A stretch of DNA of 40,809 nucleotides, taken from NCBI GenBank assembly GCA_031553435.1, contig JAVBLQ010000051.1:1-40809 (forward strand). The letters run 5' to 3'. Positions 32,802 to 40,809 of this stretch are shown here, in pieces. Source of the stretch: JAVBLQ01 sp031553435. GTDB taxonomy: Bacteria > Bacteroidota > Bacteroidia > Bacteroidales > Azobacteroidaceae. Under the pieces are notes generated by a model that worked only from the letters and a program-made list of their open reading frames with translations, was not told the DNA's origin and did no database searches. The stretch's first letter is position 1; each line of letters begins with the position of its first letter. The position numbers and the translations under genes are program-made.

Positions 32802-35800
32802 ATGAAAAAAGTCAATTATGTCGGGGGATTGTTACTGATTTGCCTGCTGGCTTTTTCTTCCGTAAGCTATGCGCAAAAGAAAAAGGTGGCCTGTGTAGGT
32901 AATAGCATTACTGAAGGCTGGGGTTTGCCAGCCCATTGGTCCCAGTCGTATCCGGCAGTGTTGCAGGAGTTTTTGGGAACAGCAAACTTCACGGTGAATA
33001 ATTATGGAGCAAGTGGTTCGGCCATGGTGCGTAAATCAGGTTATTCCTACTGGAGCACTTCTCAATATACAAACGCACTGGCCATGAAGCCGGACATTGT
33101 GATTATTAAATTAGGAACAAATGATGCGAACTCCAGTAACTGGATGTATAAAAATGATTTCAAAAAAGATTATATTGATTTCATCCGTTCCTTTCAGGCA
33201 TTGAGCAGTAAGCCGAAAATATACGCCTGTTATCCGATTCCGGCTTATCCCGAGAATGATTCAAGGGCATTGGCTATAACTAACGAGATGCTCCCAATGT
33301 TGGATGAAATCGTTGCCGAAACCGGCGTTACTCTGTTGGATCTCTACACTCCTTTTTTGAATAAAAAATACCTGATGGGAGATGATCTTCATCCCAATGT
33401 TGCCGGCGCGCGTTACCTTGCTTATTTAGTCGCCCAAACCATTGATCCTGAATTTAAAGCGGATATTGACATCATCAATTTGTCTTCTTACATTGCTCCT
33501 TTTGATCAAACAGATAAAAGTCTGGAAAAGAGTTCTTCTGTAGCAGGATTGGACTTAAATCCATTGATTGATAACAATGCCTCTACTTTCATCATTACTC
33601 CTTTTCAGGCCAATATGTATATTGGAGTGACTTTGCCTGCTGAAACAAAAATTACGTCTTATGCCCTGACATCAGGAGAAGCTGCCGGTAGCCCGAAATC
33701 ATGGGAGTTACAAGCCTTGTCCGGAGGTAGTTGGGTGAAAATTCATGAACAGCAGAATATAACATTCCAGGCATATGAAACAAAAGTATTCAATATTGTT
33801 TACGATACTTACGCGAATATTCGTAATTCAAGTGCCTATCGTCTGGTAATTAAAGATAAAAACGGAGGATCTAATCTGATTCTTGCCGAGTGGCAGTTAT
33901 TTGGAAGTCAGTCCACATTCGAATCTTCAATAACTTCTAATGGAGGAACCATTACAGATCAATATAATTCAACGGGACATGAAGGAGTTCAGTATCTTAT
34001 TGACCGGAATGGCAATACTAAGTTTTGTTCTGTTGAAAAAGGTACCGGCATCTGGATGAAATATGTGTCAACTAAACCATCCAAACTGCAAAGATATACC
34101 CTTACGTCGGCTAATGACGCCCCTGAACGGGATCCTATTGATTGGACACTTGAAGGATCTAATGACGGAATCAATTGGGAAGTATTGGATACGCAAACAA
34201 ACCAGAATTTCATATCCAGGTTCAGTACAATGGAATATAAGGTAACCGGTGCAAATGCGGATAAATACTATCTTCAATTCCGGCTGAATGTCAGCAAAAT
34301 GGTAAGTGGTAAGACTTTCCAGTTGGCAGAATGGCAATTGTTCGGAAACGAAGTACCCCGGATAAAAGTCGCCTGTATCGGGAATAGTATCACGGAAGGT
34401 ATTGGAGTTTCAAGTGGTGATGATACCTATCCTTCCATCTTACAGAAAAATCTGGGATTAGTGCAGTATGAAGTGCGCAACTTTGGCGCCAGCGGCCGGG
34501 TGATGACCAAAGAACCGGTGGCAGCAATCGGTTGGTCGTACTGGACACATCCGAGATACCAACAATCGCTGGATTGGGAGCCGGATATTGTTATCATTAA
34601 ACTGGGAACCAATGATTCGGACCCTTCCCGTTGGCCTACTTACAAAGATCATTTCAAGGCGGATTACATTGATATGGTAAATTCTTTCAAGAACTTGTCA
34701 AGTAGTCCAAAAGTCTATGTTTGTTATCCCATACCTCTTAGTACGGCAAGTTTAGCAACTCAGGAAAATAATCTGGCAACAGGTGTAATTCCTATGATTA
34801 CGGAAGTGGCTACGGAAACCGGTTCTACCATTATCGATTTGCATACTCCTTTGATGAAGAAGAGTTATATGACTCCCGATGGATGTCACCCCAATAAAAA
34901 AGGGACAACTTATATGGCTCATATTGTGGCTAAAGCGCTTTGTCAGGATTGTGAATTGCCGGCTTTGCCTTCAGACCTGTTTTTGTTCCTGAGTTCTTTT
35001 GATCAAACGGATAAGGGGGTGCCATCAGCTTCGGTAAGCGGATTGGATATGGCTTCATTGATTGATAATAACCCTTCAACAGCGATTAATGCTCCTTTTA
35101 CAAAAGGGGAAGATGTCTGGTTTCAAATTGAATTGCCAGGAGACTTGAAGATGAGTGCTTATTCCATAACCTCAGATGCAGCGGAAAATAGTCCGAAATC
35201 CTGGGAATTACAAGGTTTATCATCTACAGGAACCTGGACTAAGATAGATGAGCAGAAGGATGTCGTATTTTTGTCTGCTGAAACCAAAGTATTTGATAGC
35301 TATTTTACTGCATACAGTGGTTTGAAAAACTATAAAGAATACAGGCTTTTAATTAAAGACAATAATGGTGGCGAAACCATTGGATTGAAAGAATGGCAGA
35401 TATTCGGAAGTCCGGCAAATGCTGAGGTCTCAGTTACTTATAATGGAGGATTAATCACAGACCAGTACAATTTAACCGGGAATGAAGGTGTTCAAAGCCT
35501 GATTGATAAAAAAATAGATACCAAATATTGCGCTGTTGATAAAGGGACTTCTTATTGGATTCAATACGTCTCTCCGGTTCCGGTTAAACTCGGCAGATAT
35601 GCGCTGACTTCGGCGAATGATGCGCCCGGACGGGATCCTGTGGACTGGAAACTGGAAGTATCCAATACCGGAAATCGTTGGATAGAGATTGATAAGCGCT
35701 CTAATCAGGAATTTGTAGGAAGATTCAGTACGCTTGAATATCAAGCAACAACAACGAGTGAATATACACATTTCAGATTGACTGTCAACAGACTTAAGGA

Positions 35801-36089
35801 TGGCAATACCTTTCAATTGGCTGAATGGCAACTTTTTGAAGATAAGCCGTCTTCATTGCCAGCTAATTCTGTCGGCAATGTCTTTGTTTCCTCCGGGAAC
35901 AATACAATTTCTATCCGATCGGATGCTACAGAATCTGTAAAATATGCTATATATGATGTATTCGGAAGACATATGGCTGAAGATGACATACTTCCCGGAA
36001 CCGAAGTGCAAAAAAATTTTTCTTCGGGAATATATATTATTTCTTTAACCTCCTTTTCAGGAAAGACAGTTGTAAAGGTAATCCTTTAA
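32802..36089 (+). CDS. Tandem SGNH-esterase/discoidin protein with type IX sorting domain
   Basis: 1095 residues. After a signal peptide, the sequence consists of two homologous halves. Each begins with an SGNH/GDSL hydrolase: VACVGNSITEG with catalytic Ser near residue 35, IIKLGTNDAN, and DDLHPN; then VACIGNSITEG (~525), IIKLGTNDSD and DGCHPN, so both keep Ser, Gly, Asn and the Asp-His pair. Each half then has two beta-sandwich discoidin-like modules; repeated signatures are ITDQYN, LTSANDAP and FQLAEWQLF. The last ~75 residues (AIYDVFGRHM, GIYIISLTSFSGKTVVKVIL) form a T9SS C-terminal sorting domain, sending the protein to the cell surface. It probably removes acetyl or similar esters from the glycan cut by the neighbouring hydrolases. 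The halves are diverged, so the duplication is not recent. Confidence 0.9.
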   Translation: MKKVNYVGGLLLICLLAFSSVSYAQKKKVACVGNSITEGWGLPAHWSQSYPAVLQEFLGTANFTVNNYGASGSAMVRKSGYSYWSTSQYTNALAMKPDIVIIKLGTNDANSSNWMYKNDFKKDYIDFIRSFQALSSKPKIYACYPIPAYPENDSRALAITNEMLPMLDEIVAETGVTLLDLYTPFLNKKYLMGDDLHPNVAGARYLAYLVAQTIDPEFKADIDIINLSSYIAPFDQTDKSLEKSSSVAGLDLNPLIDNNASTFIITPFQANMYIGVTLPAETKITSYALTSGEAAGSPKSWELQALSGGSWVKIHEQQNITFQAYETKVFNIVYDTYANIRNSSAYRLVIKDKNGGSNLILAEWQLFGSQSTFESSITSNGGTITDQYNSTGHEGVQYLIDRNGNTKFCSVEKGTGIWMKYVSTKPSKLQRYTLTSANDAPERDPIDWTLEGSNDGINWEVLDTQTNQNFISRFSTMEYKVTGANADKYYLQFRLNVSKMVSGKTFQLAEWQLFGNEVPRIKVACIGNSITEGIGVSSGDDTYPSILQKNLGLVQYEVRNFGASGRVMTKEPVAAIGWSYWTHPRYQQSLDWEPDIVIIKLGTNDSDPSRWPTYKDHFKADYIDMVNSFKNLSSSPKVYVCYPIPLSTASLATQENNLATGVIPMITEVATETGSTIIDLHTPLMKKSYMTPDGCHPNKKGTTYMAHIVAKALCQDCELPALPSDLFLFLSSFDQTDKGVPSASVSGLDMASLIDNNPSTAINAPFTKGEDVWFQIELPGDLKMSAYSITSDAAENSPKSWELQGLSSTGTWTKIDEQKDVVFLSAETKVFDSYFTAYSGLKNYKEYRLLIKDNNGGETIGLKEWQIFGSPANAEVSVTYNGGLITDQYNLTGNEGVQSLIDKKIDTKYCAVDKGTSYWIQYVSPVPVKLGRYALTSANDAPGRDPVDWKLEVSNTGNRWIEIDKRSNQEFVGRFSTLEYQATTTSEYTHFRLTVNRLKDGNTFQLAEWQLFEDKPSSLPANSVGNVFVSSGNNTISIRSDATESVKYAIYDVFGRHMAEDDILPGTEVQKNFSSGIYIISLTSFSGKTVVKVIL

Positions 36090-36111
36090 TTTTTTATTTA
36101 TATAAGGTAGG

Positions 36112-36152
36112 GCTGTGTCAAATAATTTATAATTTTGGCACAGCTTTTTTTT
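36112..36152 (+). terminator. Rho-independent terminator of the GH127-GH125-GH2-SGNH operon
   Basis: GCTGTGTCAAA (36112-36122) pairs with TTTGGCACAGC (36134-36144), with one G-T pair, and is followed by eight T. It lies 23 bases after the last stop codon. Confidence 0.9.
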
Positions 36153-36251
36153 GTAATACAATACATTAACTGTACAACTCATAATGTTTTCTGGTTTACA
36201 GTCAGTTTGCAAAACACCTTTCAAACCCACTAAAGCCATAAACATATAAAC

Positions 36252-36286
36252 AAAAAAAGCAGCTACAATTTTCGTTGTAACTGCTT
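36252..36286 (-). terminator. Rho-independent terminator of tRNA-Asn
   Basis: Read on the minus strand, AAGCAGTTACAA pairs with TTGTAGCTGCTT (one G-T pair) and is followed by a T run (36252-36258). It starts 12 nt past the tRNA 3' end. Confidence 0.88.
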
Positions 36287-36297
36287 GATTTTCTCCG

Positions 36298-36371
36298 CTC
36301 TCCCTCTTGGACTTGAACCAAGGACCCTCTGATTAACAGTCAGATGCTCTAACCGACTGAGCTAAGGAAGA
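36298..36371 (-). tRNA. tRNA-Asn (anticodon GTT)
   Basis: 74 nt. The minus-strand sequence folds fully: acceptor TCTTCCT with AGGGAGA (one G-T pair), D-arm GCTCAGTCGGTTAGAGC, anticodon stem-loop CTGACTGTTAATCAG with GTT, T-arm CTTGGTTCAAGTCCAAG, and discriminator G73 as expected for tRNA-Asn. CCA is not encoded. Confidence 0.96.
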
Positions 36372-36739
36372 ATTTCTTTTGTTATTCACTAAAAGTGCCT
36401 AGCAAAATCGGGGTCAAAGGTAGATGTAATAAATGAAATATCCAAATATTAAACCGATTAATTTTTGTAAATAATAAATATTTTATGATTGCCAATTTTC
36501 TCAGATTTCAACTATTCTTTTTTTATTATAATTGAATATTTTAAAGATATGACACTCAGACAAATATTATTATTTGTCAGAAAATTAATATGCAAATATT
36601 TGAAAAAGAAGAGGTTGTTTCCTTATTGTTTTAATTTCTTTGTTTTCAAATAATTTTTTAGGGTTGGTTGTTTTTAATTCAGGGTAAATCTGTTCTGTGT
36701 TTTTATCGCTCAATATTTATTGCATTTTTAGAATTATTT
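36372..36739. other. Intergenic region upstream of tRNA-Asn
   Basis: Very AT-rich, 368 bp. I see no convincing ORF, RNA or repeat. It holds the promoter of the tRNA (reading left) and the 3' flank of the minus-strand DUF1963 gene. Confidence 0.4.
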
Positions 36740-37567
36740 CTAAAAGCAGTTGTAATTGAAGAGCACATTTGAGAAGTCGTGATTATCTAAATCTTCCTGT
36801 TTTATAAAGAAATTCACAACTCCTCCATATTCACCAATTGAAATTTTATCATCACTGTCTATCTGGAGTAACAGAGTAGTATGATTTTCAATGCTTTTAT
36901 TGCCGATTCTGGGGTCTTCTTCAGAAAAATACGGATATCCGCCGACACAACTTCCTGAATAATGGAATGTTTCTTGTATTAATTGAGTGTCCAGCTCGTG
37001 TAGATCACGATAAACATGTTCAATTTTTATTCCATATTTAGCGCAAAGATTGATCACTATATCATCAAACCTGAAATCATATTGAGTCATTGGCCAGGAA
37101 AGTGATTCCAGATCTAATGCAACTTCTCCACCTTTGATAACAAAGTGTTCTTCATCTTTTCTTAAAGTCTTGAATGGCGTTTTTATTGGAGGTTTGCGGA
37201 GGGGCGTGCCTTTGATGATGTCTTCATGATAAACTACCCGGAAGTGATCTTGGATTGTAGTGCTGTTGTCATCATCGAGGGCTTCCGGCCCTAAATAAAA
37301 TTGTAAAATACCATTTTGGGGAAATCCTTCAATCTTCGGAAGTTCCGAAAAATTAAGTTGTGCCAGAAACTTAAGTGGTTTTTTGTCATAAGACGGATAT
37401 TCGAAGTTTGCCGGCAAGTAGGGGTTACCTCCAAATTTACTGGTGTAAGGGTCAAGCATTTTTTTTGTTTTCAAAGTAAACAATGCCAACATAGGGATAG
37501 TTGTACTAGCTTGTACTTCTCCGATCAATTTTTCTAAGATATCGGAGGGTAGACGTTTTTGTTTCAT
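36740..37567 (-). CDS. DUF1963/YwqG-like protein
   Basis: 275 residues. SKFGGNPYLPANFEYPSYD, LKFLAQLNFSELP, FPQNGILQFYLGPEALDDDN, LLLQIDSDDKI and GEYGGVVNFFIKQEDL are the ordered motifs of the YwqG family (DUF1963). The function is not established; in other bacteria the family is found near toxin genes. No signal peptide, so it is cytoplasmic. It stands alone, with ~370 bp of featureless DNA on each side, and nothing indicates co-transcription. Confidence 0.8.
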   Translation of the reverse strand: MKQKRLPSDILEKLIGEVQASTTIPMLALFTLKTKKMLDPYTSKFGGNPYLPANFEYPSYDKKPLKFLAQLNFSELPKIEGFPQNGILQFYLGPEALDDDNSTTIQDHFRVVYHEDIIKGTPLRKPPIKTPFKTLRKDEEHFVIKGGEVALDLESLSWPMTQYDFRFDDIVINLCAKYGIKIEHVYRDLHELDTQLIQETFHYSGSCVGGYPYFSEEDPRIGNKSIENHTTLLLQIDSDDKISIGEYGGVVNFFIKQEDLDNHDFSNVLFNYNCF

Positions 37568-37934
37568 TTGTTTGTTATTTTCTATTTCATTCGTTTATTT
37601 TGTCTAACTCATACTTTTCTTATTTATTATCTAAATAAATGTAAAATGTTGCTTTTTATTTTATGTGTTTTTTATTTAATATAAAAAATCTTTTTTTACC
37701 TATAATAACAATTTAAGATTAAATCTGTTCTGAATTTTATAAAAATTAGTTATTAATAACAAAAAATAAATGAGGTTCGATATTTTCCCTGGAAAAGAAA
37801 GCTTAAGTTTTATTGCAAATAAAAGAAACCTTATTGTACAAAAAAAATTCATTATGTTAATCTTTGTCATTAAAGATTTTTTATCTGTTATTTATATACG
37901 TCTTGACTTTTCTTTTGCATCTCATAGAATAAAA
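37568..37934. other. Featureless AT-rich gap
   Basis: 367 bp with no ORF, strong hairpin or recognisable repeat. Probably decayed sequence and the promoter of the DUF1963 gene. Confidence 0.35.
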
Positions 37935-38588
37935 TTAAGATAAAAGAAGATAGAAAAAATAGTCCTTGTTCATTTTTAGCTTCCATTCTCCCACTGTTGG
38001 TATTTCTGCCTGTAATGCATCGATTATTGCAGGGAAGTCAAATTTGATTTCCTGTACTTCTCTTTTCTCATTTTTTTTGCATGAGAAACAAATAAGGATG
38101 ATGGCTATAATAGCCTGAATAATACGTTGTTGATTGCGCTGAATTGTTTTTATCGCCAGATACATACAGGTAGTTCCCATTGCTACTAATAAAATCATCC
38201 AGACCGGCATGCACCTGGGTTTATGATTTCCTTTGTATTGTGTTATTGTATCCAGAAATTCTTGCAGGGTTTGAATGCCATCGTCGTCTACATGATAAAT
38301 GCCTTGAATATTCGGTTTTTCGATTGCAACAGTGACTGATGCAATAAAATCTTCTTTCGATATCAAATGAATATAAGTGGATTTCTTCCAGATTCTTAAC
38401 AGGTAGTATTTGGCAAACCATAGTGCAGCGTCGATCATTAAAATTCCTTTTCCGTAAATCATACCTGCCTGTAAAGATACTGCTTCTATTTGATTAGCCG
38501 CACATTTTTCAAATAGTTTTTTTTCTGGATTTCCTGCAGCTCCGGTGATTAGTACGCAATTAGAGTCGTTTTTATTTATATTTCTCAA
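37935..38588 (-). pseudogene. Collapsed NAD-dependent epimerase/dehydratase relic
   Basis: A 217-codon frame joins parts that do not belong together. It starts with the Rossmann-like CVLITGAAG, then jumps to PEKKLFEKCAANQIEAVSLQ and AGMIYGKG, which is the region ~150 residues further in extended SDR epimerases (the helix after YxxxK, then RPGxxYG). It continues with FIASVTVAIEKPNIQGIYHV, the usual SDR C-terminal part. The YxxxK catalytic segment is missing. The last ~80 residues (LICFSCKKNEKREVQEIKFD...) look unrelated to SDR. An internal deletion plus a run-on end is the simplest reading. Confidence 0.6.
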
Positions 38589-38654
38589 ATTTTTCCCGTT
38601 TCATTTATATAAGTAAGGAGATAGGGCATAATTCCTGCAGGTCGTTACTCCCGG

Positions 38655-38828
38655 TTATATACAAAAGATCTCTTTGGGTATGGCAATTACAAAATCGCCA
38701 TCGACATCAAAATTTTCTTTTGTCCAGAAATCGGAAAAGAGGATTAAGCTGGCTTCGAAATCTCCACCTGCAGCTATGTCAAAACTTTGTTGTTGCTTAG
38801 AGTTAAAAAGCTTGCGAATGTGTCTGAT
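38655..38828 (-). pseudogene. C-terminal fragment of a DUF1444-like protein
   Basis: Read on the minus strand, an open stretch bounded by stops encodes SFDIAAGGDFEASLILFSDF, WTKENFDVDGDFVIAIPKEI then a stop. The GGDFEASLIL...W...GD.V.AIP pattern matches the C-terminus of DUF1444 proteins. No start codon or N-terminal domain is present, so it is a relic of about 58 codons. Confidence 0.5.
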
Positions 38829-38877
38829 CTAATTGTAAAGGCTATTCCAGTTGATAGACTTCCTTCTAATCTGATTT

Positions 38878-40068
38878 TTATTGTGAACCCCCATATATTC
38901 TGTTGTAATTATCAACCGCTTTATTCCAGTATTTTTCAAAATCAGGTAGATTGTAATAATTATTTCTTTCAAATTCTTCATCGTATTTTTGTTTTGTTTC
39001 TTTGCATCCTTGATAGAAAGAGTCCATAAAGTAATCTCTTGCAGAGGAAAAGTATTCATTATCACAGATTTTTTCGCCCCAATACAACAAGTGGGCATAT
39101 ATCATCGCTTGTTCTTGAAAACTATAATTGCATTTTAATGCATTATCTGTGCCGAAAAAGGCTGTTATATTGATAAAATTATGTATTTGTTTAACATAAT
39201 TTTCAAATGTACCTAACACATCTGTATTCGTATTTTCTTTCATGAAATCAAGAGTTTCCTGATTGATTCTTAACTTTCCTTGACAATCACGATGAACTAA
39301 AAGTTGAAGAAATTCTTCAAGATTAGTCGCTTCATTTGTGTGATAATTATATCTGAACTCAGTTCGTTCTATCATCCATTTTAGTAATTTTTGATCTTTT
39401 ACATAACCAAAATCATTTACCAATGATTCAAGAAATTGAGAATCATTATTCATCAACCAGGTCAAACTGGCGTTGCTGTCATTGAAGAGGTATTTGTTCT
39501 GATGAATGATATTTAGTGGGGTAATATTGATAATTTTATTGTTGTCTATTTTGACAAAATCTTCTATCATAGGAAGGGGAGAGATGAAATTATATTTTTT
39601 TATAAAGAAAATATTATGATACAAAAATTCAACTGATGCTATATCTTTTACTGTTCGAGAAGGATCATATGATGGAGGCACAACATAACTAATGAAATCT
39701 GTATGATTTATTAGCTGTTGTGATTCTGTGTTTAGAGTGATCCCAAATATGTTTTTCAGTTTATCTTGAAATTTTTCATCTGAAATAAATTGAAATTCAT
39801 TGCGTTTTAAGTTGTTGTATATTATTGGAATAACTATTTTTAAGTCTTCCTCAGACATATAATACTCTATACCATCATCGCCTTCTTCTGGAATAGGAAT
39901 ATTTATATATTCAGCAAAATATTCTCTGATTTTTTTCTCATTTATTGCTAATGTATCCATTTCTGTTTGAATTAATGTATCTTTATTTTCATTATTCTTA
40001 TTTTGCTGGCAATTTGATAGTATAACCGATAATCCAATTAATACTATAGCATATTTACTTTTTATCAT
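38878..40068 (-). CDS. Unknown lipoprotein downstream of the M23 peptidase gene
   Basis: 396 residues. A signal sequence ends at LIGLSVILSNCQQ, giving a lipoprotein with an acylated Cys. The mature protein is acidic and largely helical, with EGDDGIEYYMSEEDLKIVIP near the start and many Asn, Glu and Tyr; I recognise no domain. Its start is 17 nt after the stop of the M23 gene, so the two are one operon. A periplasm-facing lipoprotein directly after a peptidoglycan-hydrolase-like gene is the usual layout of an immunity protein, but the family is unknown to me. Confidence 0.7.
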   Translation of the reverse strand: MIKSKYAIVLIGLSVILSNCQQNKNNENKDTLIQTEMDTLAINEKKIREYFAEYINIPIPEEGDDGIEYYMSEEDLKIVIPIIYNNLKRNEFQFISDEKFQDKLKNIFGITLNTESQQLINHTDFISYVVPPSYDPSRTVKDIASVEFLYHNIFFIKKYNFISPLPMIEDFVKIDNNKIINITPLNIIHQNKYLFNDSNASLTWLMNNDSQFLESLVNDFGYVKDQKLLKWMIERTEFRYNYHTNEATNLEEFLQLLVHRDCQGKLRINQETLDFMKENTNTDVLGTFENYVKQIHNFINITAFFGTDNALKCNYSFQEQAMIYAHLLYWGEKICDNEYFSSARDYFMDSFYQGCKETKQKYDEEFERNNYYNLPDFEKYWNKAVDNYNRIYGGSQ

Positions 40069-40085
40069 ATTTATAATGTCTTGAG

Positions 40086-40809
40086 TTATTTCTTTCCTTT
40101 ATTTTTTCTATCTGTTTGTGTTTTTTTTTCTTCATTTGTAATAGAACTATCATTTTTGTAATGTACATAAAATCCCGGATTAATTCTATTTTCTAACATT
40201 TTACCTGATAATGAAGAAGCAATCTCAAAATGCACATGAGGGCCACAAGTGCCTCCGGGAACACCTGTAGTTCCTGATTTTCCGATAATAATGCCTGAAG
40301 CAACTGTAGTTCCTTTTTCCACTGAAATTTCACTTAAATGAGCATATCTGAAATAAATCTTGCCACTGTCTGAAAAGCCTTCGCCTTTTTCTTCTTCTCC
40401 GTCTTTACTGTATTTTAGTGTATAATTCCTTTTTCGCTCCTTGAATATTTTTAATTGGTCTGTGTCACTAATTTCGATAATTATAATTTTTCCATAAGAA
40501 CCCTTTGCCTCTGCGGTTACAACTTTCCCTTTGAGACAAGCATATACATTTGTACCTTCTATTGCAAAAATATCTAATCCTTGATGTTGTCCATACTTTC
40601 GGGTTTCTTTTCGAGTATAACCAAAAGCGGCATATTTAGCCCATTCATTGCCGCTTTGCATATATAGTGTTATCTGAGGATTATCCACCGGATCATGCCA
40701 ACCACCGGAATTTTTCGACTCTTCTTCCGGATTTTCCTCACAAACAGGAATATCCATAAAGTTTTTTCCTTTTTCATATTTGTCCCAAAACCTTTTTAAT
40801 AACTCTTTT
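40086..40809 (-). CDS. M23 peptidase domain, C-terminal end of a longer protein (cut by window edge)
   Basis: The frame stays open to base 40809 (KELLKRFWDKYEKGKNF precedes the ATG at 40757), so the protein is probably longer than seen. The visible part is an M23 metallopeptidase: GQHQGLDIFA supplies the first His and Asp, and GPHVHFEI the HxH zinc motif. SYGKIIIIEI, YFRYAHLSE and TVASGIIIGKSGTTGVPGG are the usual M23 strands. A Lys-rich tail follows. M23 enzymes cut peptidoglycan cross-links. There is no signal peptide in the visible part. With the lipoprotein gene next, it could be the toxin end of a secreted effector (inference); a plain cell-wall endopeptidase is the alternative. Confidence 0.82.
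   Translation of the reverse strand, partial: KELLKRFWDKYEKGKNFMDIPVCEENPEEESKNSGGWHDPVDNPQITLYMQSGNEWAKYAAFGYTRKETRKYGQHQGLDIFAIEGTNVYACLKGKVVTAEAKGSYGKIIIIEISDTDQLKIFKERKRNYTLKYSKDGEEEKGEGFSDSGKIYFRYAHLSEISVEKGTTVASGIIIGKSGTTGVPGGTCGPHVHFEIASSLSGKMLENRINPGFYVHYKNDSSITNEEKKTQTDRKNKGKK

Noticed and set aside
36298..36371. tRNA-Asn as integration site of a mobile island
   Set aside because: I found no integrase gene and no second copy of the tRNA 3' end within the window; the right-hand cargo lies on the 5' side of the tRNA, not the usual 3' side.
1..40809. CRISPR array, prophage or complete insertion sequence
   Set aside because: No regularly spaced direct repeats with unique spacers, no phage structural genes and no transposase ORF are visible.

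Overview
The window is about 40.8 kb of AT-rich DNA from a Bacteroidota organism, most likely of the order Bacteroidales. The support is: GG-leader peptide precursors of the Bacteroidales type with their radical-SAM and pseudo-radical-SAM partners, TAnnTTTG-type promoter elements, DUF4369-TlpA thioredoxins, a 6-bladed-propeller lipoprotein remnant, dense glycoside hydrolases, and a C-terminal type IX secretion sorting domain. Exact genus cannot be read from the sequence.

Region 1 (1-18960) is a composite ribosomally made, modified peptide (RiPP) locus. The left part holds the 3' end of a probable glycosyltransferase, precursor 1 (899-1189), a secreted aspartyl protease with a PDZ domain, two radical-SAM/SPASM enzymes and a SPASM-like pseudo-radical-SAM protein. 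It ends in a 160-bp scar (6314-6474) joining pieces of three other cluster genes. The right part starts with a LytTR regulator carrying a Cys-rich tail and a precursor reduced to its leader. A second aspartyl protease, a C39-like/VKOR/thioredoxin disulfide-forming membrane protein, precursor 2 (10237-10482), a small TonB-plug-like secreted protein and a TlpA-like thioredoxin follow. The export and tailoring genes come last: a C39 peptidase-ABC exporter, a HlyD adaptor, a short LanC-like protein, a GT4 glycosyltransferase and two GT32 paralogues. The implied scheme is leader recognition and radical-SAM chemistry in the cytoplasm, GG cleavage and export by C39-ABC plus HlyD, and disulfide formation and proteolysis outside. 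Sugar addition by the GT genes is possible but unproven. Both intact precursors share a 26-nt identical promoter element upstream and a perfect hairpin downstream. Two LytTR-like boxes sit at matching positions before two transcription units.

Region 2 (19000-23870) carries a decayed 6-bladed-propeller lipoprotein, a secreted TldD-like metalloprotease, a paralogue lacking every zinc ligand (a TldD/TldE-like pair), two large intergenic hairpins and a C-terminal RND-efflux remnant.

Region 3 (23880-36090) is a glycan-degradation block without SusC/SusD: a GH78 rhamnosidase on the minus strand, diverging from a plus-strand operon of GH127, GH125, GH2 and a large internally duplicated SGNH-esterase/discoidin protein with a T9SS sorting domain, ending in a terminator.

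Region 4 (36250-40809, minus strand) contains tRNA-Asn with its own terminator, a DUF1963/YwqG-like protein, two broken genes, a lipoprotein, and the C-terminal end of an M23 peptidase protein that runs off the right edge. The last two look like a possible peptidoglycan-targeting effector and its periplasmic immunity partner, which is inference.
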